This document shows positions 13,780 through 29,684 of a DNA stretch of 64,000 nt, one piece after another; the stretch's first letter is position 1; every line of letters begins with the position of its first letter. A program made the position numbers and the translations under genes. The stretch lies in NCBI GenBank assembly GCA_028023455.1, contig JAQFVV010012418.1, positions 11,074,563-11,138,562 of the forward strand, written 5' to 3'. The DNA is from Epiperipatus broadwayi (taxonomy: Eukaryota; Onychophora; Udeonychophora; Euonychophora; Peripatidae). A model generated the notes under the pieces. The model ran no database searches and was not told the DNA's origin. It worked only from the letters and a program-made list of their open reading frames with translations.

Positions 13780-13990
13780 TTTCCATGAGTAATTCATTGT
13801 TTTTAAATAAGAGGCTTGCTTCTTTCAAATTCATAACAAAGCCTTCACTGTTGGATGGGTATGACTTTGTTATATGTACGATATTCATTTTTGTTATTAC
13901 ATTTCTCAATTTATCTATTAGAGAATTATGCTTTACATTATCAAATGTTTTAATGAGACAAAAACAAATGGCATCCAGACCGACACTATC
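13780..13990 (-). pseudogene. Possible LINE reverse transcriptase fragment
   Basis: Minus-strand translation contains KTFDNVKHNSLIDKL, which resembles the KAFDxVxH block just after the first catalytic aspartate of LINE-type reverse transcriptases, followed by a plausible continuation. The upstream sequence has stops. Only about 60 residues are interpretable, so the family cannot be given. Confidence 0.35.
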
Positions 13991-14216
13991 TTAATTAAAT
14001 GAGGATATAATTATTTTGTGGAACTCTATCCAACACTGGACTCATCTCATTCAAGTGCCATCCCATTCTAATCCATTAATGGACAATTGAATTAATTGGA
14101 GAACTGTACTCCTAATACTAATTGTAGCATCTGTTTCTTGATCTACAGATTTTTTCTTGTTCTTTTTACTGATGTAACCACTTTTTCTTAAGTACAAATA
14201 AAGTTTGCTTTGTAAC

Positions 14217-14556
<340 letters not shown>

Positions 14557-14559
14557 CAC

Positions 14560-15527
14560 GCATTAATATGCAAATAACAAACATCATAGGTTCCACAGTA
14601 TGAATAATTATATAAAGAAAAAGTGTTAACAATAATAAAAATATTTTATCCTGTGACATTTCTGTTTAAGTTATTAAGTACTCTTATTTACATGTATGAA
14701 AAAATATTGTTTTGACAAATTCTGCAAGCTTACCTATCTAGCAAACTTTACTTTTAATGTCCATACATTTTTTTTGAAGCCAAACAATTGTCATTAAATT
14801 CAACATCAGAGACAACTGCTACAACCCAGAATCTTTCCACATTTTAACTAAATTCTTTATTTTTTTAGCTGCATGATGTTCTTTATGTGCATTCTACCTC
14901 TCAAACAGTATCTCCAATCTTTTCTTTTCTGTATATAAATCTATGCCAACAGAATCATCTCGTCTCCAGTTTCTTTCCTGTCATGATTTTTTTCTTATTC
15001 TTGCTTTACTTTAATATAATAATTATTACTTAATATTTAGTTTTCAATCAAGGTCTGATTACTGGATTGAATTTTAATTAAATCATTAAATGTATTTACA
15101 AAAAAACAAACAAACAAACAAAAACTCTTACAACTATAAAAATTGATTTGTGACTTTTGTAAACTTGTATTTTATTTATTTTTTACTTTTTATATTTCTT
15201 ACATACCTATCCATATTTTCCCAAACCCCCTTCTAAGCCAATATTTTAAAATAAGAGAATGCAGGATCAAATTAATATTTGTTTCATACAACCTTTCTTA
15301 TAATTTTAAAGTATGCATAGTTTTACTTTACAATCAAGTATCTTTCTTTTCTTTTTTAATTTACATATTTAGTTTATAGTACAATATGTCACCAAGTGAG
15401 AGAATCTGATTTAATTTTATTACATTTATTTAACTATTTTAAAGTATTTCATCTGCTCCTTTATTTGGATTAAGTTAACTTGCAATCTATAATGATGCTG
15501 GGCTTGGCTACGTTCGTATATATATAT
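14560..15527. other. AT-rich non-coding stretch
   Basis: No recognised gene or repeat family. A short (CAAA)n lies near 15103-15123 and a (TA)n at about 15517-15528 borders the following satellite array. Confidence 0.4.
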
Positions 15528-15666
15528 ATGATAAACAAAAATGCAAGTTAAAAAACTTGCTAACGCTTGTATTTATGTCCACAGATGGCGTTCTACCAAA
15601 AACACCGATCAAGCGTATGTTTTGTTTACATAAACGTCAGAGTAGTATTCACTATCTCTAACTATA

Positions 15667-15724
15667 ATTCCACTTTCAGATCATGATTTCAAGCTATTTG
15701 CTATCATCAGTGAAATACAGAAAT
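15667..15724 (-). ncRNA. Hammerhead ribozyme motif, type I, copy 1 (weakened stem I)
   Basis: Minus-strand core CTGATGA (15704-15710), GAAA (15687-15690) and ATC (15679-15681) are intact. Stem I is partly broken on the CTGATGA side, which here reads as TGAAATACAGAAAT on the + strand where other copies have TGAAAGACAGGAAT. This outermost copy is the most diverged. Confidence 0.75.
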
Positions 15725-16071
15725 AAAGAAACTAGATCTAAACACAAACTCTGAGCGTTTATGAAACAATTTCTATTCAGCTTGCAAGCATGAATTTTTT
15801 AGACACGTAATGTCTTCAAACTCAGCATAGCAAACCAGATAGCTATATGGGTCTGATCTCAGTTCAGCATCACCACATAGTAGAAGCCTCTGCAATCTAT
15901 ATCATTGCAAGAAAGACCTCAAAGGTACATTTATGATAAACAAAAATGCAAGTTAAAATACTTGCTAACGCTTGTATTTATGTCCACAGATGGCGTTCTA
16001 CCAAAAACACCGATCAAGCATATGTTTTGTTTACATAAATGTCAGAGTAGTATTCACTATCTCTAACTATA

Positions 16072-16129
16072 ATTCCACTTTCAGATCATGATTTCAAGCT
16101 ATTTGCTATCATCAGTGAAAGACAGGAAT
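16072..16129 (-). ncRNA. Hammerhead ribozyme motif, type I, copy 2
   Basis: Read 5'-3' on the minus strand: stem I ATTCC, bulge TGT, CTTTCA; core CTGATGA; stem II AGC-AAATA-GCT with a U-U mismatch at its base; core GAAA; stem III of 3 bp (A-U, U-A, C-G) with a 2-nt loop; ATC cleavage triplet; stem I TGAAAG, bulge T, GGAAT. Both stem I helices (6 and 5 bp) pair perfectly. This is the array consensus. Confidence 0.85.
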
Positions 16130-16476
16130 AAAGAAACTAGATCTAAACACAAACTCTGAGCATTTATGAAACAATTTCTATTCAGCTTGCAAGCGTGAAT
16201 TTTTTAGACACATAATGTCTTCAAACTCAGCATAGCAATCCAGATAGCTATATGGGTCTGATCTCAGTTCAGCATCACCACATAGAAGAAGCCTCTGCAA
16301 TCTATATCATTGCAAGAAAGACCTCAAAGGTACATTTATGATAAACAAAAATGCAAGTTAAAAAACTTGCTAATGCTTGTATTTATGTCCACAGATGGCA
16401 TTCTACCAAAAACACCGATCAAGTGTATGTTTTGTTTACATAAACGTCAGAGTAGTATTCACTATCTGTAACTATA

Positions 16477-16534
16477 ATTCCACTTTCAGATCACGATTTC
16501 AAGCTATTTGCTATCATCAGTGAAAGACAGGAAT
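16477..16534 (-). ncRNA. Hammerhead ribozyme motif, type I, copy 3
   Basis: Same as the array consensus except one base in the 2-nt stem III loop (+ strand tcacgattt instead of tcatgattt). The change leaves all paired and core positions unchanged. Confidence 0.85.
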
Positions 16535-16881
16535 AAAGAAACTAGATCTAAACACAAACTCTGAGCGTTTATGAAACAATTTCTTTTCAGCTTGCAAGCG
16601 TGAATTTTTTAGACATGTAATGTCTTCAAACTCAGCATAGCAAACCAGATAGCTATATGGGTCTGATCTCAGTTCAGCATCACCACATAGTAGAAGCCTC
16701 TGCAATCTATATCATTGCAAGAAAGACCTCAAAGGTACATTTATGATAAACAAAAATGCAAGTTAAAAAACTTGCTAATGCTTGTATTTATGTCCACAGA
16801 TGGCGTTCTACCAAAAACACCGATCAAGCGTATGTTTTGTTTACATAAACGTCAGAGTAGTATTCACTATCTCTAACTATA

Positions 16882-16939
16882 ATTCCACTTTCAGATCATG
16901 ATTTCAAGCTATTTGCTATCATCAGTGAAAGACAGGAAT
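16882..16939 (-). ncRNA. Hammerhead ribozyme motif, type I, copy 4
   Basis: Identical to the array consensus: core bases, both stem I helices, AGC/GCT stem II and 3-bp stem III all present. Confidence 0.85.
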
Positions 16940-17286
16940 AAAGAAACTAGATCTAAACACAAACTCTGAGCGTTTATGAAACAATTTCTATTCAGCTTAC
17001 AAGCGTGAATTTTTTAGACACGTAATATCTTCAAACTCAGCATAGCAAACCAGATAGCTATATGGGTCTGATCTCAGTTCAGCATCACCACATAGTAGAA
17101 GCCTCTGCAATCTATATCATTGCAAGAAAGACCTCAAAGGTACATTTATGATAAACAAAAATGCAAGTTAAAAAACTTGCTAACACTTGTATTTATGTCT
17201 ACAGATGGCGTTCTACCAAAAACACCGATCAAGCGTATGTTTTGCTTACATAAACGTCAGAGTAGTATTCACTATCTCTAACTATA

Positions 17287-17344
17287 ATTCCACTTTCAGA
17301 TCATGATTTCAAGCTATTTGCTATCATCAGTGAAAGACAGGAAT
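17287..17344 (-). ncRNA. Hammerhead ribozyme motif, type I, copy 5
   Basis: Identical to the array consensus. It is the last complete motif before the orientation switch at about 17656. Confidence 0.85.
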
Positions 17345-17741
17345 AAAGAAACTAGATCTAAACACAAACTCTGAGCGTTTATGAAACAATTTCTATTCAG
17401 CTTGCAAGCGTGAATTTTTTAGACACGTAATGTCTTCAAACTCAGCATAGCAAACCAGATAGCTATATGGGTCTGATCTCAGTTCAGCATCACCACATAG
17501 TAGAAGCCTCTGCAATCTATATCATTGCAAGAAAGACCTCAAAGGTACATTTATGATAAACAAAAATGCAAGTTAAAAAACTTGCTAACGCTTGTATTTA
17601 TGTCCACAGATGGCGTTCTACCAAAAACCTCGATCAAGTGTATGTTTTGTTTACATTACATGTCTAAAAAATTCACGCTTGCAAGCTGAATAGAAATTGT
17701 TTCATAAACTCTCAGAGTTTGTGTTTAGATTTAGTTTCTTT

Positions 17742-17799
17742 ATTCTTGTCTTTCACTGATGATAGCAAATAGCTTGAAATCATGATCTGAAAGTGGAAT
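17742..17799 (+). ncRNA. Hammerhead ribozyme motif, type I, copy 6
   Basis: First copy in the inverted half, now in sense on the + strand. One change in outer stem I (ATTCT for ATTCC) turns a C-G pair into a U-G wobble. The core is intact. Confidence 0.85.
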
Positions 17800-18146
17800 T
17801 ATAGTTAGAGATAGTGAATACTACTCTGACGCTTATGTAAACAAAACATAAGCTTGATCGGTGTTTTTGGTAGAACGCCATCTGTAGACATAAATACAAG
17901 CGTTAGCAAGTTTTTTAACTTGCATTTTTGTTTATCATAAATGTACCTTTGAGGTCTTTCTTGCAATGATATAGATTGCAGAGGCTTCTACTATGTGGTG
18001 ATGCTGAACTGAGATCAGACCCATATAGCTATCTGGTTTGCTATGCTGAGTTTGAAGACATTACGTGTCTAAAAAATTCACGCTTGCAAGCTGAATAGAA
18101 ATTGTTTCATAAACGCTCAGAGTTTGTGTTTAGATCTAGTTTCTTT

Positions 18147-18204
18147 ATTCCTGTCTTTCACTGATGATAGCAAATAGCTTGAAATCATGATCTGAAAGTG
18201 GAAT
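18147..18204 (+). ncRNA. Hammerhead ribozyme motif, type I, copy 7
   Basis: Array consensus on the + strand, exactly 405 bp after copy 6. Predicted cleavage is after the ATC that precedes TGAAAGTGGAAT. Confidence 0.85.
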
Positions 18205-18551
18205 TATAGTTAGAGATAGTGAATACTACTCTGACGCTTATGTAAACAAAACATAAGCTTGATCGGTGTTTTTGGTAGAACGCCATCTGTGGACATAAAT
18301 ACAAGCGTTAGCAAGTTTTTTAACTTGCATTTTTGTTTATCATAAATGTACCTTTGAGGTCTTTCTTGCAATGATATAGATTGCAGAGGCTTCTACTATG
18401 TGGTGATGCTGAACTGAGATCAGACCCATATAGCTATCTGGTTTGCTATGCTGAGTTTGAAGACATTACGTGTCTAAAAAATTCACGCTTGCAAGCTGAA
18501 TAGAAATTGTTTCATAAACGCTCAGAGTTTGTGTTTAGATCTAGTTTCTTT

Positions 18552-18609
18552 ATTCCTGTCTTTCACTGATGATAGCAAATAGCTTGAAATCATGATCTGA
18601 AAGTGGAAT
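18552..18609 (+). ncRNA. Hammerhead ribozyme motif, type I, copy 8
   Basis: Array consensus. A 6-bp deletion directly downstream (relative to other units) leaves the ribozyme itself intact. Confidence 0.85.
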
Positions 18610-18950
18610 TAGAGATAGTGAATACTACTCTGACATTTATGTAAACAAAACATACGCTTGATCGGTGTTTTTGGTAGAACGGCATCTGTGGACATAAATA
18701 CAAGCGTTAGCAAGTTTTTTAACTTGCATTTTTGTTTATCATAAATGTACCTTTGAGGTCTTTCTTGCAATGATATAGATTGCAGAGGCTTCTACTATGT
18801 GGTGATGCTGAACTGAGATCAGACCCATATAGCTATCTGGTTTGCTATGCTGAGTTTGAAGACATTACGTGTCTAAAAAATTCACGCTTGCAAACTGAAT
18901 AGAAATTGTTTCATAAACGCTCAGAGTTTGTGTTTAGATCTAGTTTCTTT

Positions 18951-19008
18951 ATTCCTGTCTTTCACTGATGATAGCAAATAGCTTGAAATCATGATCTGAA
19001 AGTGGAAT
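18951..19008 (+). ncRNA. Hammerhead ribozyme motif, type I, copy 9
   Basis: Array consensus; last copy before the array ends at about 19097 in a (TA)n tract. Confidence 0.85.
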
Positions 19009-19097
19009 TATAGTTAGAGATAGTGAATACTACTCTGACGTTTATGTAAACAAAACATATGCTTGATCGGTGTTTTTGGTAGAATGCCATCTGTGGA

Positions 19098-23850
<4,753 letters not shown>

Positions 23851-23852
23851 CT

Positions 23853-26800
23853 GTTAACGGAAAGAAAACTCTTTGATTCCTCTTGAAGGTCTTAAATAAA
23901 TTGATCAGAGCAAATTCCTAATGCCTACTTGCAGCTGTTTACTATGACTATTCATATAGTATACAAACATAGATGGGATGATCACCAACATGCATTAGAC
24001 TGCATGGTGAGTTTATTTGCTTTTTACCCCAGAGTTTAAAATCAAGAATAACCATGATCTTTTTCTCAGTTTCCTGATTGCTCTTAAACTGAAATATTAC
24101 TTTTCTATTGAAGTCAGAATGAATGTATTCATAAATCATTTTCTTCTTCTCATAAATATTTACAATTATCACAGACAAAAATAAAACACAATCCTTATTT
24201 CCAGAAGGCTGTAAAGTTGCCAACCAACCAGGAAATTGGCAGTCAAAGGTGGACTGTGCTAAGAATCTCCCGATTGCAGACCTAGGCTGCAATTTGATGA
24301 ACTTTTATTTAGTTACATACAACTGCACACCACTTTCAAGTGAAGAAAGTTTTCAAAAATTGAAAGAAGAATTATCTTATATTAAATGGGACATTATTGG
24401 ATTTTGTGAAGTTAAAAGAAAAGGTGAAGAGCAATTGATTTATAAAATGGGCAGTATTCTACTACAAAGATAAAAACATTGAAATACAAGCAGGTTAGGA
24501 TTTATTATAAATAAAAAGTGAAAGAGCAACATTTATGGAAATTGATGGTGTATCAGACAGAGTGACAATATTAGTTATTTTACTTAAAGGCACAAACCAA
24601 ATGAGATACTTCAGGTTTATGCCCTAACAAGGTCTCATAGTGATGAAGAAGCAGAAAATTTGTATATGGATGTACAAAAGAGTTTTGATCAGATCAAACA
24701 ATATTTTTAAATTGTCATGGGAGACTTTAAAGCTAAAATTGGTAAACAATTGAAGAATGAAATGGCTATATGTGAATTTTATTATGGTGATAGAAATGAG
24801 AGCAGTCATACACTTGTGGAGTTTGCAGGGAAAAAACTTATTATATTATGAATTTTTTTAACGAAAATTGTCAAATGGAAATGAACATGGAAGCATTCAA
24901 ATAGAAGTACAGCAGAATTAGACTATATTTTGACTAACAGAAAATATGTATTTCAAGAATAAAATCAATACAGGAAGTGACCATTGCTTACTGCAGAGTT
25001 AAAAAGACAAAAATTATTAAGAAAAACAATATTCACAGAGAATATTTCTAATCTTCAGAAGCATTCCAATGAATTTAAATTAGAACTGGCAAATGATTTT
25101 TAAATATTAACAGATTTTTAAATATGATTCACATTTGAACAAAATCAAGCTAACTGATACACTTTTAAAAACTGCAACAAATATAATTAAAATAAAAAAG
25201 CAACAATTGACTAATAAAATTTCCATGGACACTAGAAAGTTTATGAAGAAAGAAGGAATATGAAAATATATAGAAACGATGCATTAAAAAGGATTGAATA
25301 TTTAGAATTTTATAAAATGGTGTGAAAAAAAAATAGTGATATAAGATAGTATGATTGTGAAGTAGAATAAAAGTCTTAAGAATGTAAAATAACATAGGAG
25401 GATTTGTAGAAAACTTATTTCTGCAATACAAAAAAGAATTGGAATTGTTACTAAAAAGAGAGAAATGTGTAGAAGAGTTCTATCAAGAATTATATAGTAA
25501 TAAAGAAGAAGGAAAAATCCTTTCGACAACTATAATATCTTCTGAATTGCTTAGGATTTTAAAGGAAGAAGTGGGTCATGCAATTAAATTTACGAAGAAG
25601 GGAAAAGCTGCAGGTAAGAATGGATTTATAAATAATATCTTAAAAAAAAGAGGTGAAGAAATAAAAAAACTTTTTCTGCAAAGTTGTATACCAGATGTCT
25701 AATTTTAAAGATGTACTAGCTGATTGGAAAAATGTATTATTAATATTAATATTTAAAAAAGGTGATAAAAAAGATATTAAAATTACAGATCTATCATTCT
25801 TTTATCATTTTTATACAAACCGTTTACCAAATTAATTACAAATTGACTACAATGAACTTTAAAGTTAAACCAACCAAAAACACAACCAGGATTTAAAAGT
25901 GGTTTTAGTACAGTGGATCATATCCAAGTGTTGAGATGAGTTATATAAAGGAGCAATGAATATGAATTGCCATTACATTTTGACATTGTAGTTTATGAAA
26001 AAGCATTTGATTCTATAAGCATTTCTTTAGTAATTAAAGCATTGGATCACCAAAATATAGGCACAGATTATTGCTATATTCTCAAAATTATTTATAAAAA
26101 TGCAATAATAACAATTAGATTACTAGAAAGATTAATATTGAGCGGAACGTTCAACAGGGTGGCTTCAAATCTCTAAAACTTTTTACAGCAGTTTTGCAAG
26201 AAGAATTTTGTGGATTAAAATGGAAAGTTAAGGGAAAAAGTAAAGGAAGATAATTTAATATCTAGATTTAGAAAATGATGTAATTGTTTTTGCAGATAAT
26301 GCTTTAGATGTTGCAAGAGATATCATATAAAAGTAAGAAAGTAAAACTAAAGCTAAATGTTAAAAAGATTAAAGTAATATTCAATCAATTTTCTGAAAAG
26401 AAGAAAATGATGATTAATAATGAGAAGTCAAAAAAAAAACAACTATAAATATCTTGGTCAGATTTTTACTACAAGTGGAAATATATAGATTGAAATTAAT
26501 GTAGGGATTAAATTTGAATGAAGTGGATTTTTAGTAGAAATAACTTAATATTAAAAGAAAATATGCTTATGTGTTTTAAGATGAAGTTTTTTAATAAATG
26601 TGTTTCACCAGTTCTTACTTATGGATTTGATACTTGAACCCTTAACAGAAGTTACACACATATACTTCAGATCATGTAAAAAGTATGGAGAGCTGCATGT
26701 TAGGAATAATAATAAGAGATAACAAATGAAATACATTGGAGAGAGAAAGAAGTTACTGACATCACAGAAACAATTAAGAGACTGATATGAACTTGACTTG

Positions 26801-27005
26801 TCATATTATTAGAAGAGTTGATAATAGATAGACAGAGTAATTCTTAAACTGGATCCCAAGGTATTGTAAAGGATCTAGAAAGAGATCACATGAGAGATAG
26901 ATGGATGAGATAAGAAAAGTGTGTAGGAGTGATGTTGAGAAGAGATTAGAAATTGGAGAAGATGGACTGAACTTGGAGAGACCTTCCTTCTGTAGAAGGC
27001 TGAGT
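23853..27005 (+). mobile_element. RTE-like non-LTR retrotransposon relic, copy A
   Basis: The + strand carries an eroded endonuclease-plus-RT open region. Its 5' leader matches the leader of copy B at about 58998-59310 (shared 'gagcaaattccta'-type and 'tcaccaaca' blocks). The APE-type endonuclease start is near 24300 (TYNC, then DIIGFCEVKRK). RT pieces follow: a GKAAGKNG block near 25610, VVYEKAFDSIS near 25990 (a family VDYEKAFDS aspartate replaced by valine), FADN near 26292 (family FADD, last aspartate lost), and a YKYLGQ-like block near 26450. The 3' end near 27005 lies about 300 bp before a GPCR exon. The layout is that of RTE-clade LINEs. Many stops and frameshifts make it inactive. Confidence 0.8.
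24240..26180 (+). pseudogene. RTE-like endonuclease/RT pseudogene (copy A)
   Basis: Longest uninterrupted pieces are 24249-24473 (endonuclease N-terminus, MNFYLVTYNC...), 25439-25702 (linker and RT start) and 25967-26176 (RT palm). Frames are broken between them. In life the protein would nick DNA and prime reverse transcription at the nick. Here the palm aspartates seen in relatives are altered, so it cannot be functional. Confidence 0.75.
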
Positions 27006-27311
27006 ATGGTATTTGTGAACAAATTTATAATTTATGTATTTCAACATGAATACCATATTAGAGTACATATTTTCATAAGAAATATTTTATTTGCTGTTTC
27101 AATTATGAACAAAAAAGTACATAATATAACTATAAATATAAACTATTACGGTATTAGAAATAATTAAATGTTTAAACATTTTTTATTGACAGATTTTTTA
27201 TAAATTATTGCAATTGGTTAAAGCAGTTAAAATTAATAAGAATAAACTATATTATTAGATTCTACAGTTTTAATTCATATCAAAATAAATACACATATTT
27301 TGTTGTTTTAG

Positions 27312-27437
27312 ATTCTGGCCGTCCTTATTGCAACTTTACATGGGATAAATTATCGTGTTGGCCTCTGACGCTTGCAGGACAAGTTGCAACAATTCCTTGT
27401 TTTTCAGAATTAAGGAATATAAAATACGATACTTCAT
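27312..27437 (+). CDS. Class B1 (secretin-family) GPCR, HRM-domain exon, CRF/DH44-receptor-like
   Basis: A 126-bp exon follows a ttttag acceptor and ends at a GTAAGC donor. It begins with 2 nt of a split codon and ends with 1 nt of the next. Translation includes YCNFTWDKLSCWPLTLAGQV and then IPCFSELRNIKYDTS. This is the hormone-receptor (HRM) signature: C..tWD...CWP.t.aG....PC. Three of the six domain cysteines are here, and NFT is a glycosylation sequon. The PC..EL..IKYDT wording is closest, from memory, to insect DH44 receptors and CRF receptors; a PDF- or calcitonin-type receptor is possible. The first HRM cysteine must lie in an upstream exon that I did not find. The receptor would bind a peptide hormone at the cell surface and signal through G proteins. 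Confidence 0.88.
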
Positions 27438-27888
27438 GTAAGCATATAAAATATAATTTTTTTAATATTATTTAATATTATTTTATTTATATTCTTTGAT
27501 ATACATATAGAATAATATATATAGACTTTAATAAACAATATATTTCTTAAAACAAACTTCTAGATTTACATTAAGCAATTCCTTTAAAATAATTTTAAAC
27601 TGACATTTTTACACGATAAAAGAATTAATTTATTAAAACAAATTTTTTAAACAATAAAATTAAATTGAATTGTGATTTTTAATTAATTTCAAAACTGAAG
27701 AACTATATAAATGGCATTGTACAAGTTCATCGTATCATCTGACAAGTTATCATGCAATAATTCAGCACATAACTAAATGCATGCTGGATATAAAAATTAG
27801 AAAACTATGTAGAATATAGTAAATACATGAAATATCTTATTCTAGTGAAGTCAATTAATAGCAATTATTATTATCCATAATTAGAATA

Positions 27889-27991
<103 letters not shown>

Positions 27992-28622
27992 GTGATGTTA
28001 TAAAGATAAGCTAGAAAGTATCTCAAGTGTATTTACAAATGATTAAGTTTACATAGTTGAAATATTTTATAACAATTATCATTTGTTTATCAATATAGGT
28101 ATGTTAAGGACCATATAAAGAATAGTTTATACAATTAATTATATTTGTGGCAATAAGTCGTAAATAAATAATATTGCTTTTTATTAGATAAAAGCTTCTA
28201 ACAAAGTGATATAGTTTTTTATTTATAAATTTTAATTTAGATAAGCATCTTATGCAAAGCCACCAATACCTATAGTGGTTAGGCAAGATAATGTCACATC
28301 TTTAAAGGATTATATTATAGTAGGTAAATGTTCTTTATATTTTAAGAAATGGTTAAAATTTATATTGGTAAAATACCTAGAAAAAACAAAGATTAAACTG
28401 TTATGTCCAGATCAAATAAATGAATTATTTCACATTTTTAATAATAATTATTAATACTTAAATTTATTTTATCTTTTGCTTAACAATATTTTGGAATAAC
28501 ATTTTGTGTTACCACATTATATAAAGTTACAATTGTAAATCTTATTTAATAGAAAATTAGGGATGAAGTTTTCTTAATTAACATGGCTAGAGATTATTTA
28601 TCTTCAGTGCTGAGAACTTAAA

Positions 28623-28780
<158 letters not shown>

Positions 28781-28801
28781 AAGCGTAAACAGATAATATT
28801 G

Positions 28802-29012
28802 TAATAACGTGAAAGCTAAACACTTTCAAACAGATACGCTTTAAACATGCTTACATGAAAGCCAATCAGATGGAATAATTCAATCATGTGGGACTCTCAA
28901 TTCTGGCTTGTGTTTTAGAATTGAGAGTCCCACATGATTGAATTATTCCATCTGATTGGCTTTCATGTAAGCATGTTTAAAGCGTATCTGTTTGAAAGTG
29001 TTTAGCTTTCAC

Positions 29013-29019
<7 letters not shown>
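28802..29019. mobile_element. Perfect fold-back element: 103-bp arms, 12-bp loop
   Basis: The left arm 28802-28904 and right arm 28917-29019 are exact reverse complements as far as I can check base by base. They are separated by GGCTTGTGTTTT. Both sides are embedded in TTA repeats, so a TA or TTA/TAA target duplication would be invisible. It looks like a fold-back MITE; Harbinger- or mariner-type origins are both possible. A long microRNA-like or endo-siRNA hairpin is an alternative, because intronic transcription in either direction would give a 103-bp duplex. Confidence 0.85.

Positions 29020-29097
<78 letters not shown>
29013..29097. repeat. (TTA)n microsatellite
   Basis: About 28 TTA units immediately after the fold-back element. 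Confidence 0.97.
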
Positions 29098-29101
<4 letters not shown>

Positions 29102-29684
29102 ATTTTATTTTATTATTTGTTTAGTAATAAATTGATGTTTATATTTTGTTAAATTGCATGTTTTTCATCTTTTATTGTCTTAACATTTATGATCTAACTA
29201 GCAGATAAATATAGGCATATCAACTTATTATTATGCATTTACCTAAAGGTACATTATTTGTTTTAATAATAACATTATTTATATTTTTTGAAAATACTCA
29301 CACAATTTAAACATCAATGTTTAGTTACTTTGGACATGGATTAAATACAATAAAATATCACTTGTGATTTAACCACATTAATAATAAAAATTTATTCATT
29401 AAGGATTAAAATTTTAAGTCTTATTTATTATAGTTAAGCATTTTGGACCCTTAGATAAATTTGAATTAATTATATGGTTTAAGAAAATTTAGAGTAAATA
29501 CACTAGCCAAGCACAAATTTTATTAGTCTTATTTTTTTAATTTAAATACATAGTTATACTTTGAGTTCATCATAATCCTGAAATATTATTATTATTTATT
29601 CATACACATTTTATAGTATTTTCTAGATATTTAATATTCTGTTTACATTAAAAAGTCTCATTATAGTGATTATCATATATATAT

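Larger units (their letters stand above)
15528..19097. repeat. 405-bp retrozyme-like tandem array, two halves in opposite orientation
   Basis: Units begin 'atgataaacaaaaatgcaag' at 15528, 15933, 16338, 16743, 17148 and 17553, an exact 405-bp period. The sixth unit stops near 17656. From there the same sequence continues as its reverse complement to 19097, with period 405 (399 for the last unit, which follows a 6-bp deletion). Both outer edges abut (TA)n tracts. Each complete unit has a hammerhead ribozyme motif (listed separately) and a second hairpin, GCAAGTT-AAAA-AACTTGC. No protein is encoded. Tandem units of a few hundred bp each with one type I hammerhead match what is described for animal retrozymes. 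Ribozyme sense is minus in the left half and plus in the right half, so the halves diverge from the centre. Confidence 0.9.

Noticed and set aside
16517-16705. 62-codon minus-strand frame within the 405-bp array
   Set aside because: The frame lies in one unit only because of local substitutions; other units carry changes that break it. The array shows ribozyme rather than protein constraint.
15528-19097. CRISPR-like or gene-family array
   Set aside because: Units are contiguous 405-bp tandem copies without unique spacers, in an animal genome with spliced genes.
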